DNA from: Flavobacteriales bacterium | GTDB lineage: Bacteria; Bacteroidota; Bacteroidia; Flavobacteriales_E; Vicingaceae | Reading direction: 5' to 3' | Length of the DNA: 64,000 bases | NCBI GenBank assembly: GCA_029262875.1 | Contig: JAJCYO010000043.1 | Coordinates: 1 to 64,000 of the forward strand | In this document: piece by piece, positions 17,720-24,183 of the stretch | Numbering within the stretch: the first letter of the stretch is position 1 | How the letters are laid out: each line of letters starts with the position of its first letter | Position numbers and translations under genes: made by a program | Notes under the pieces: model-generated | Told to the model about the DNA's origin: nothing | What the model saw: only the letters and a program-made list of their open reading frames with translations | Database searches by the model: none

Positions 17720-18593
17720 AGTATTGATCTAAAATTGTGTAAGCGTCTACTTTATTCTTGAATTGCAACTCTTTAATTCCTGCTTGGTCAGTAAAAGTGA
17801 TGTCTTTAAAATCACCAACTAAATCAGAGATTTTATTCATCAAGCCGGAACGATTTAAGGCGAAAATTGAACCTGGACTATTTAAGTCAAACTCCAAAGA
17901 ATTTAAACTGATAGAGTTTCCATAACTTGGGTTATCAAGTATGGTATATAATAGAATAGATTCGGGTAGATTATCTCTTTCTGTATTTTCAATGTAAAAT
18001 TGCTCGTCTTTTCCCTTTCCTGTTGTCTTTAAAAGTTCAATTTCAGAAAGTATTCCTGAAAAACTATCTTCAACATCCTTACGTTCTGTGTCGTTTTTAA
18101 AAAGGTTGGCAAAAACAATAAAGTCTTTCGCAACAGTATTTTCATTGAAATTCAAATCGGGGTTACTTTCTCCAATTCTTTTAATATAGTTCACAAAGGT
18201 TTCTTTGTTAAAGAACAATTTTTCCTTCCTAAACTCATTAAAGATGATACTGTATATTGAAGCAAATCCACTTTTCACCAATTGATAATGTAAAAGCCAA
18301 AGGCTTGCTTCGTCCTCCAAAAATGGGTCATATCCATTTTCTTCGTCAAACATTCGTTTACCAAATTCAGTTGGAATGTCTTTGTTGCCAATAATATTGA
18401 AAGCCTTTAACCAAAAACGTATAGATGAAACCATATTTTTACCCACACCAAGTTGTACAACCGCATCTTCGTCATTGAAATTCTTTCCTTCTTGCACATA
18501 GTCATACCCCTTTTTTAACCAAAGTTGTCGGCACTGAAAGGAGTCGTGTCCTGAGAATGTGTATTTCGTTATATTTGATTGTTCTAATATCAT
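17709..18593 (-). CDS. DUF4007-family protein
   Basis: A 294-aa protein recognised by the family hallmarks near the N-terminus: TFSGHDSFQCRQLWLKKGYD and AVVQLGVGKNMVSSIRFW (residues ~13-65). DUF4007 proteins are typically encoded beside PAPS-reductase-type genes and large ATPases in DNA-modification and defence operons, and their activity is not known. The N-terminal part looks like a helix-turn-helix DNA-binding region, so recognition of the modified site or regulation is possible. It overlaps the ATPase gene by 11 bases and starts 41 bases after the XRE regulator gene. Confidence 0.82.
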   Translation of the reverse strand: MILEQSNITKYTFSGHDSFQCRQLWLKKGYDYVQEGKNFNDEDAVVQLGVGKNMVSSIRFWLKAFNIIGNKDIPTEFGKRMFDEENGYDPFLEDEASLWLLHYQLVKSGFASIYSIIFNEFRKEKLFFNKETFVNYIKRIGESNPDLNFNENTVAKDFIVFANLFKNDTERKDVEDSFSGILSEIELLKTTGKGKDEQFYIENTERDNLPESILLYTILDNPSYGNSISLNSLEFDLNSPGSIFALNRSGLMNKISDLVGDFKDITFTDQAGIKELQFKNKVDAYTILDQYYGK

Positions 18594-18634
18594 TTATTTC
18601 TTTATTTTCTTAAATCCGAAATATTTTTCCCAAT

Positions 18635-18844
18635 TTAATGCTGCATATCTTCTTTTTTCTCTTCGATTATCAGATCCTTTACTCCTACATCCAATAACTT
18701 GGCTATCTCAAAAAGGATTTCCAGTTTTGGTTGTCTTCGGTTTTTCACATAGCCGTTAACCATATTGTAACTTTTACCTAACTGATCAGCTAACCAGGTT
18801 TGTTTAATCCCTTTTTTGTCAAGAACTTCTTTAATTCTGTTCAT
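18635..18844 (-). CDS. XRE-family helix-turn-helix regulator
   Basis: A 69-aa DNA-binding protein consisting of one Cro/CI-type HTH (KGIKQTWLADQLGKSYNMVNGYVKNRRQPKLEILFEIAKLLDV) plus a short acidic/His tail. It is the first gene of the phosphorothioation operon and therefore its likely repressor. The inverted repeat at 18906-18924, 62 bases upstream of its start, is a plausible operator. Confidence 0.85.
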   Translation of the reverse strand: MNRIKEVLDKKGIKQTWLADQLGKSYNMVNGYVKNRRQPKLEILFEIAKLLDVGVKDLIIEEKKEDMQH

Positions 18845-19200
18845 ATTACTGTATCAAGAAAATAAAAAAATTTGAAGGTAGAAAGTTAGTAAAATGATTG
18901 AGAAGTATATCAAAAAATGATATAAAGAATCTAAAATAATTTTTATTACAGCTTTTGTAGTCAATTAGGACAATCCTATTCTTTATTTTCAAAAGAAATA
19001 TATGTCAACTTATCCATTTTGTCTCTATGGTTACTAATTTCTAAAGTAGATTATGGTAATTAGTAAGTACTTTTACTGATTGTGTGTTTGACAGAAATGG
19101 GATATATTTGTGTATAAATCAAAATAAAAAATTATAGGGTAAAGTAATTTTAGAGACATATTGATATAGCGTAGTCTATAATCATCGAAACGGAAAACTG
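18845..19200. promoter_or_regulatory. Promoter region of the phosphorothioation operon, with candidate operator
   Basis: No gene is seen here. TATATC (18906-18911) and GATATA (18919-18924) form a 6-bp inverted repeat with a 7-nt spacer in front of the XRE gene, fitting a small HTH dimer site. TATATTTG at 19103-19110 matches the plus-strand -7 element TAnnTTTG and could start the transcript that contains the first structured RNA copy about 140 bases further on. Confidence 0.45.
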
Positions 19201-19327
19201 GAAATTTTTAACAAAACGATATTATAAGCGAACGCTCATTCCTTTGGGGTGGGCTTTTCTTATTTCGTTTTGTGGGTATTCCAGTACCTCTGTTTCGGAT
19301 AAGTTAAAGTTTCACCCCTCTTTTTTG
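19200..19327 (+). ncRNA. Structured RNA/terminator, copy A
   Basis: The first of two related elements. Helix P1 pairs GGGGTGG (19246-19252) with TCACCCC (19312-19318). P2 pairs CTTT (19254-19257) with AAAG (19306-19309). P3 pairs CTTAT (19259-19263) with ATAAG (19299-19303). An apical hairpin GGTAT-TCCA-GTACC spans 19275-19288. The 3' side of P1 runs into TCTTTTTT (19319-19326), like an intrinsic terminator. Small asymmetric internal loops separate the helices at the same positions as in copy B. No named RNA family is recognised. Confidence 0.65.
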
Positions 19328-19439
19328 TTTGTAATTGTATCTTTACAGTGTTAAACTTTAAATTAAAAACATATAGAAAAATAATAATAAGATATATAAA
19401 TGAATGGCGTAATGCTGTAATTCTTGCTAGAGAAAATTC

Positions 19440-19567
19440 GGAACTTTCAAGTGCAACAAGATTTACAGGCAAGACGCTCACCGATTGGGGTGGGCTTTGC
19501 TTGTTTTGTTGTATGGGTATCCGAATACCTCTCTGGCAGACAAGTAAAAGTTCCACCCCTCTTTTTT
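19440..19567 (+). ncRNA. Structured RNA/terminator, copy B, leader of the response regulator
   Basis: The second copy, 241 bases after the first. P1 pairs GGGGTGG (19487-19493) with CCACCCC (19553-19559). P2 is CTTT/AAAG (19495-19498, 19547-19550). P3 is CTTGT/ACAAG (19500-19504, 19540-19544). The apical hairpin is GGTAT-CCGA-ATACC (19516-19529). P3 shows a full compensatory change from copy A (A-T to G-C); P1 and the apical hairpin each turn a wobble pair into a Watson-Crick pair. It ends in TCTTTTTT 31 bases before the response-regulator ATG, so it may act as an attenuator for that gene or make a separate small RNA. Confidence 0.68.
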
Positions 19568-19597
19568 GAGGGTAATATTAACCAAATAATACTACCT

Positions 19598-19972
19598 ATG
19601 ATTAAAGTATTGATTGTTGACGACAACCGTTTTATTAGAGAAGCACTAAAGACCTTGCTTTGCCACCACCCTCAAATTGAAATAATCGGAGAATGTACTG
19701 ATGGATGTGAAGTAGTTCCATTTTTGAATGACCAGGAAGTCGATGTAATAATAATGGATATAAGGATGAAAATAATGGATGGTTTAGAAGCAACTAAATT
19801 GGTTCACCAACAATTTCCTTTAGTGAAAATACTTGGATTTAGTTGTAATGATGAAGCTATGTTTAAGGATAAAATGCTCAGGTATGGAGCAACAGGATTT
19901 TTATCTAAATTTGATGCTAATATAAATTCAATTTATGATGAAATTGAAAGTTGTTATAATTCAACGGAGTAA
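19598..19972 (+). CDS. Stand-alone response-regulator receiver protein
   Basis: A 124-aa CheY-like receiver domain with no output domain. Seen are the acidic pair in LIVDDNRF (phosphorylation pocket), the phospho-acceptor Asp in VDVIIMDIRMKIMDGLEA, and a Lys-type position near FLSKFDANI in place of the usual KP motif. The frame is open upstream, but the ATG at 19598 is chosen because the receiver fold begins exactly there and the upstream codons lie inside the structured RNA. A single-domain receiver needs a partner kinase or protein target, and none is seen nearby. It is isolated between the minus-strand operons and followed by a terminator. Confidence 0.85.
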   Translation: MIKVLIVDDNRFIREALKTLLCHHPQIEIIGECTDGCEVVPFLNDQEVDVIIMDIRMKIMDGLEATKLVHQQFPLVKILGFSCNDEAMFKDKMLRYGATGFLSKFDANINSIYDEIESCYNSTE

Positions 19973-20014
19973 AGGTAAATAGATAGTTTAGTTTTAGTTA
20001 ATAGTTGCAAAGAT

Positions 20015-20050
20015 GAGGCTAAATTTTGAATAATTCAGCCTCTCTTTTTT
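20015..20050. terminator. Bidirectional terminator
   Basis: GAGGCT (20015-20020) pairs with AGCCTC (20037-20042), followed on the plus strand by TCTTTTTT. It ends the response-regulator transcript. Because the minus-strand block ends at 20053, it may also serve that block, though the T-run there is weak. Confidence 0.7.
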
Positions 20051-20052
20051 CC

Positions 20053-20424
20053 TTAAATCGCATCTATTTGAGCAAGTAATCTACCACTAATAATTTTGAA
20101 ACTTTGTTTATTATCATAGATTTTTACTTGACATTCATTCAATAGATTTAACAAATCTCGTTTCTTTTTCAAGTCCATTAAATCACTTACCCAATAGGAC
20201 TGTTGCTTTGGAATTTCCTTACGTCTATCTTGTTTGTGAGCGTTTAGAATCTCCTCATACTTAGTTTGGTGTTCTTCTGCATAAAACAATCCTTCAGGGA
20301 TGTAATCAATAAAGCTCTGAATACTCTGTTTTTTGCTTTGTTGTTTTTCGAGAAACTTTAATAGATTTTCCTCTGCCTCTATATCGTGAGGAGATTGCAC
20401 TTTTGCATTAGCTGTTTCATTCAT
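20053..20424 (-). CDS. Hypothetical protein (123 aa)
   Basis: The last gene of the 20-37.7 kb minus-strand block. It is a soluble, highly charged helical protein (EEHQTKYEEILNAHKQDRRK; LMDLKKKRDLLNLLNECQVK) and no family is recognised. It overlaps the 74-aa gene upstream by 8 bases, so the two are co-translated. The A-rich leader (AAAAAGTAAAAACT) before its ATG matches others in the block. Confidence 0.6.
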   Translation of the reverse strand: MNETANAKVQSPHDIEAEENLLKFLEKQQSKKQSIQSFIDYIPEGLFYAEEHQTKYEEILNAHKQDRRKEIPKQQSYWVSDLMDLKKKRDLLNLLNECQVKIYDNKQSFKIISGRLLAQIDAI

Positions 20425-20641
20425 AGTTTTTACTTTTTTGATTTTTCATTTCTGACCTTTCTATATTTCCCTTTTTGTTAAGGAAATAGAAATGACCTTT
20501 TATTTTTTTTATTCCTGGTGTTGCTACAACCATTTTTTCTTTCGTTGTTAAATTTATTTCCATCAAGTTTCCATCTGCATTTACATAATAGAGCCTTCCT
20601 TTCTCACGTTTAAAGTTCAATACTGCGACTTCTGTTGCCAT
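20417..20641 (-). CDS. Hypothetical protein (74 aa)
   Basis: A small basic protein with short beta-hairpin-like repeats (GRLYYVNADGNLMEI; GHFYFLNKKGNIERS), as in tyrosine- and glycine-rich strand-turn repeats. No family is recognised. It lies between two other small genes of the minus-strand element block, overlapping the downstream one. Confidence 0.55.
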   Translation of the reverse strand: MATEVAVLNFKREKGRLYYVNADGNLMEINLTTKEKMVVATPGIKKIKGHFYFLNKKGNIERSEMKNQKSKNYE

Positions 20642-20649
20642 ATTCCTTT

Positions 20650-20964
20650 TTAATATTTAAGGTTATTTCGCTCAAATTCCGAAGTCATGTGGTCCCGTAA
20701 TTCTTGCAATGTTTCGATCAAGGTATTGACCTTATGTAAAGCGTTTTTTCGACTTTTTAATTGGGAGTGGCTTCCGTGTAAGGTTATCTTCTCATTACAA
20801 TCGGCAATACGAATGAAATATCCATTCCATTTATCATTAGTCATTCTAACGGATACAAAAGCGTTACTTTCTTTGTCGGGTAGATTTAAAAATGCTCTTT
20901 TGTGAAATTCTTTGTGCCTAATCCTTTTCTTCTTTGGTTTCGGTTTTGTAACGGTTTCGCTCAT
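20650..20964 (-). CDS. Hypothetical basic protein (104 aa)
   Basis: A Lys/Arg-rich N-terminus (KPKPKKKRIRHKEFHKR) is followed by a small predicted alpha/beta region (NAFVSVRMTNDKWNGYFIRIADCNEKITLHG) and a helical end. Nucleic-acid binding is plausible from the charge alone. It sits 8 bases upstream of the 74-aa gene and 48 bases downstream of the packaging-type ATPase gene. Confidence 0.55.
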   Translation of the reverse strand: MSETVTKPKPKKKRIRHKEFHKRAFLNLPDKESNAFVSVRMTNDKWNGYFIRIADCNEKITLHGSHSQLKSRKNALHKVNTLIETLQELRDHMTSEFERNNLKY

Positions 20965-21012
20965 TGCTGGTATTTGTTGTATTATGTATTGGAATTAAAA
21001 TGCCTTGAAAAA

Positions 21013-21939
21013 CTATGCAACAGGTTCTTGATAAGGGCTTGCTGAAGTGGATTCGTGAAACCTCAGATAGTTGGTGATTAATTTTATAACTGCTGCATTA
21101 CGGTTTTTATAAATGAGTTCTTCGTTAAAATCTCGTTCCATTTGCATCATTTTGATTTTACGAGCTTCTTCCTGATCAATAAATGTTTTACAGGCTCGGA
21201 TATATGCAGCTCTACTGCAACCTCTAATCCGTTGCTTTCTAAGGTTTACATAAACAAAGTAGCTTGCACGCCTGTCAAATTCATCCTCTGTGATTTGACC
21301 ATTGGAAAACTTAGTATAGGCTAAGTCGTATTGTTCATCTACTATGAGCTGTGCAATTCGTACAATTGGATATTTCGGGATTCGTTCTTTGATATAAGTT
21401 ACATCATCGACCTGATGGTGTAATCTGAGCCAAGTGCAGTTTTGAAAGGCTGTTCGAGTTACCTTCCCGATTGATTGATGGGTAAAAACGATATCCACAC
21501 CTTTATGCCTCAAAGTACAAAGTGCGGAGATCATATCCTGACCTTTTTCACCAGTCATATAATCATCAATATCATCGAGTAAAATCAGTCCATTTCGGAA
21601 ATACTTCAGAATCTTTTTTACTACCTCCTTTTTTTCTTCCTTACCCATCGGAGAACCATCTTTGTTAAATGGTCTAATTCGTCTTGGGCGTTTTGCCATT
21701 AATTTATGAAGTTGGTCTGGAGAAACTGTTTTGTAAGCCGTGTAATCATCATCGTTCGTATCGAATGCTAATACTTTTCTCCCTGCTTTTCCAGTAGCAG
21801 AATTATCTTTTAGGTAAAGTCGAGCTTCGTTCCTGTTTCGATAAGTTTTACCAACACCCGTTTCTCCACAGACTATGGTTAGCATGGGTTGACGACTTTT
21901 TTTTAATCGAATACTATTTGATTGAGTTTGTGTAACCAT
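21013..21939 (-). CDS. FtsK/HerA-superfamily ATPase (packaging- or Zot-like)
   Basis: A 308-aa P-loop ATPase. Walker A GETGVGKT is at 25-32, Walker B is NGLILLDDIDDY (D122, D123), and a helix with TLRHKGVDIVFTHQSIG follows, where Gln155 is the sensor-like glutamine of HerA/FtsK ATPases. This order is typical of genome-packaging ATPases of tailless dsDNA phages and of Zot-type assembly ATPases of filamentous phages. Conjugation coupling proteins are larger and carry TM helices, which are absent here. The start overlaps the stop of the acidic protein gene (TAATG). The role inferred is DNA packaging or translocation for the element. Confidence 0.68.
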   Translation of the reverse strand: MVTQTQSNSIRLKKSRQPMLTIVCGETGVGKTYRNRNEARLYLKDNSATGKAGRKVLAFDTNDDDYTAYKTVSPDQLHKLMAKRPRRIRPFNKDGSPMGKEEKKEVVKKILKYFRNGLILLDDIDDYMTGEKGQDMISALCTLRHKGVDIVFTHQSIGKVTRTAFQNCTWLRLHHQVDDVTYIKERIPKYPIVRIAQLIVDEQYDLAYTKFSNGQITEDEFDRRASYFVYVNLRKQRIRGCSRAAYIRACKTFIDQEEARKIKMMQMERDFNEELIYKNRNAAVIKLITNYLRFHESTSASPYQEPVA

Positions 21940-22868
21940 TATTTTTCCTCCTTTACATCATTCGCTTTAGGTTCATCATCTTCAGCTACCTCTAACACAT
22001 CTTCAGGTTGTATTGATTGCGGTTCAACGTGCTCAACAATTACCTCCTCAATTATTTCTTCTTCAGGTTGATTTTCTTCGTGTTTAGGGGCTTCTTTTTT
22101 AGAGGTAGAGGAAGTAGTATTGTTTTGAGGTTGTTCTTCTTCTTCATAATCCTCATCCTGTTCAGAATAGCCTTTTTCTTCACGAACTATATCCAATATG
22201 CGTTCAACCAGAATTTCATTTTCGGCTTTAATCTCCATCACTACCTGACCCTTTTTCATCATAATGGAAATGAAAGCTCCCATAAGCTGTTGTTCAGGGG
22301 TAAGTTTCTTTGCTTTTCGTTTTAGGATTTGAATCAGTAAAGGGCGTAACAAGGCTTTGTCTTCGTCATCCAGTTTGATTCGATTGACATTCTTCGAGTT
22401 TTGTTTTTCAATGACTTGAATGATTTCCTCAAACTCATAGAACTCTTTGTGTTTCTTAATTTTCACAAAGAATCCACCTCCAACTTCAAGTACATTATTG
22501 GCTATTCCTAAAATAGAATCTGCAGCTTGCGTTGCGTGTCCTTTTGGGATCTCAAATTCTTCACCATCATCCTCTATCAAAATTGCTTCGCTGGCCCCCT
22601 CATTAATGTCTTGTTCAGGTGCATCGTCCACTTCTTCCGCCTCCATATATTCCGCATCTTCTTCGGCTTGATTAGAAGTAGTATCATCATTCACCTGTTC
22701 CTGATCAGAACTGGATGTATTTTGAGTAGATTCAGAATAGTTTGCACCATTATCTTTATCGACAACAGGCTGATTAAGGGGACTGCTTTCTTCATCGTGC
22801 AATTCCTCGAATTGTATTTCATCAGCGTTACTTAGAACCTGATGAACTTCCTCATTTGTATTTGACAT
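21939..22868 (-). CDS. Acidic disordered/coiled protein
   Basis: 309 aa, extremely rich in Glu and Asp, with Gln/Asn/Ser-rich linkers at both ends and a folded helical centre (about 100-225) that contains ADSILGIANNVLEVGGGFFVKIKKHKEFYEFEE and a second helical stretch. No family is recognised. It lies one base from the packaging-type ATPase start, so the products may act together; acidic scaffolding or DNA-mimic roles are possible but unproven. Confidence 0.6.
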   Translation of the reverse strand: MSNTNEEVHQVLSNADEIQFEELHDEESSPLNQPVVDKDNGANYSESTQNTSSSDQEQVNDDTTSNQAEEDAEYMEAEEVDDAPEQDINEGASEAILIEDDGEEFEIPKGHATQAADSILGIANNVLEVGGGFFVKIKKHKEFYEFEEIIQVIEKQNSKNVNRIKLDDEDKALLRPLLIQILKRKAKKLTPEQQLMGAFISIMMKKGQVVMEIKAENEILVERILDIVREEKGYSEQDEDYEEEEQPQNNTTSSTSKKEAPKHEENQPEEEIIEEVIVEHVEPQSIQPEDVLEVAEDDEPKANDVKEEK

Positions 22869-22875
22869 AAACCAT

Positions 22876-23370
22876 TCATTTTAGTTTTGAGATAAAATGG
22901 ATGGTACTACTTTCTAATCCATCGTACTTTTCTTTAAAAGCCCTATGGAATTGAGGTATGGAAAGAATGCTATTACACTTGTGAATAAAATAGAGAGCTG
23001 AGCCTCTTTTCTTATCGAAAGTTTCCGCTATTTTCGAGTGGCTGTTCTCGGTGTACTTGCTTAATAAGTGATAACAAGCCATTCGTGCTTCACGGTATTC
23101 TCTAATCTCACTATTGAAAAATTTCTTTTCGTCCAGGTCAAAGATGAGAATGGTCTCGGCAATAATGTAGTCCTTGATTAGCTTGAGTTTACGAATCTCC
23201 TTACGACCAATTCGGGTATTGTTGGAAAAGCTATTGATAATCTCAACAGATTTCTCCAATCCGAATTTTCCCACCAGCTCATCTACACAATTTTGCAGGT
23301 CGGCATAGTTCAATTTTCTATGGTCTTTATTGTTAATCAATGTGTTAATCATTACTACAAAGTTCCTCAT
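22876..23370 (-). CDS. DnaA domain IV-like DNA-binding protein
   Basis: 164 aa. The C-terminal half matches the helix-turn-helix of the DnaA DNA-binding domain in pattern: an ARMACYHLLSKYT helix, SHSKIAETFDKKRGSALYFIHKC (compare IG..FG.RDHSTV..A in DnaA), then a final helix. The AAA+ part of DnaA is absent. Proteins of this kind bind element origins or control transcription. A perfect 21-bp palindrome (23378-23398) sits 8 bases before its ATG, a probable binding site. A replication initiator or copy-control role is inferred. Confidence 0.65.
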   Translation of the reverse strand: MRNFVVMINTLINNKDHRKLNYADLQNCVDELVGKFGLEKSVEIINSFSNNTRIGRKEIRKLKLIKDYIIAETILIFDLDEKKFFNSEIREYREARMACYHLLSKYTENSHSKIAETFDKKRGSALYFIHKCNSILSIPQFHRAFKEKYDGLESSTIHFISKLK

Positions 23371-23377
23371 TTTTATT

Positions 23378-23398
23378 TTGTCTCAAATTTTGAGACAA
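23378..23398. promoter_or_regulatory. Perfect 21-bp palindrome, likely operator
   Basis: TTGTCTCAAA (23378-23387) and TTTGAGACAA (23389-23398) are exact reverse complements around one central T. It lies 8 bases upstream of the DnaA-domain-IV-like gene, so it is a strong candidate for autoregulation or for origin binding. Confidence 0.75.
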
Positions 23399-23462
23399 TC
23401 AAGGCAAAAAAAACCACACTTTTCAAGTGAACCTCCTTTTACGTAGTACCATATACATTTTG

Positions 23463-24164
23463 TTACATTTTTAGTTTTTCCAGATTGTACTTATAGCTGA
23501 ATATAGCAGCTCTATTCAAGACAAAATTGCCTATTTGAATCGTCCAACCAGTGATGTTGGTTTTAACTCCCTTCTCCTTTAAAAAAGACCTTCCCAACCC
23601 TTTGGTTTTCCTGTTTTTCCATAGTTCTTCTAAGATTTCTTCGTCCTTTGATTCTTTTTTGATTGCCTGAACGGATTTAGGCTTTTTTGAAGTCGGTTTA
23701 ACCATACCAACACCTAATAGACTTTTCCCATCAGGAAGTTCATTAGACTTAACCGTTACGCTTTCCTTGTCCTTGCCTGAAGCTGAATGATATTCAATTA
23801 CTTCAGCTATTACTCCGACATATTTAGGGTTACCTCCAGTAATTTCAATTGCATCCCCTTTGGTGTATGCTGGTTTAGGTTCTTCTTTCTTTTTTTCTGG
23901 TTTAGGCTCTGGCTTCTTCTCTTGCTCCTCGATCACTTCATTGTTTTCCAGCTGGTCTTCCAGTTCATTGAGCATATCTTCGTGTAGTTCGTGGTCAAGC
24001 TCTTTCAGTTGGTCAAGTAATTCTATTCGATCTTCGTCAACCATATCTTCCAATTTGGAATGCATCTTGTCGAAGATTCTAACCTTCTTTTGAACAGCTT
24101 CGGAAAATGCAGAGTTATCCAGCTTGTTGCTGCTCATAAACTCCTTGTGCTTCATTTTTTTCAT
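23463..24164 (-). CDS. Coiled-coil protein with SH3/KOW-like segment
   Basis: 233 aa from the ATG at 24164, chosen because the leader ACATAAAAACTAAGAAT matches other starts in the block; the frame remains open to 24200. A Glu-rich coiled coil (about 40-90) precedes a Pro/Lys linker and an SH3-like segment (KGDAIEITGGNPKYVGVIAEVIEYHS), as in KOW-type nucleic-acid-binding folds. The C-terminus (about 180-233) is basic with a possible small HTH. No family name can be given. It lies 19 bases downstream of the 477-aa coiled-coil gene. Confidence 0.55.
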   Translation of the reverse strand: MKKMKHKEFMSSNKLDNSAFSEAVQKKVRIFDKMHSKLEDMVDEDRIELLDQLKELDHELHEDMLNELEDQLENNEVIEEQEKKPEPKPEKKKEEPKPAYTKGDAIEITGGNPKYVGVIAEVIEYHSASGKDKESVTVKSNELPDGKSLLGVGMVKPTSKKPKSVQAIKKESKDEEILEELWKNRKTKGLGRSFLKEKGVKTNITGWTIQIGNFVLNRAAIFSYKYNLEKLKM

Positions 24165-24183
24165 ATTCTTAGTTTTTATGTAA

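Noticed and set aside
19260-19556. 98-aa minus-strand frame across both RNA copies
   Set aside because: It is low-complexity and antisense to the paired stems; no protein motif, and the base changes preserve RNA pairing and not codons.
19424-19597. 58-codon extension of the response regulator
   Set aside because: The codons run through structured RNA copy B and its T-run; the receiver fold begins at the ATG at 19598.
18635-19972. Two-component system from the XRE gene and response regulator
   Set aside because: No histidine kinase is visible, and the two genes are divergent with a structured RNA region between them.
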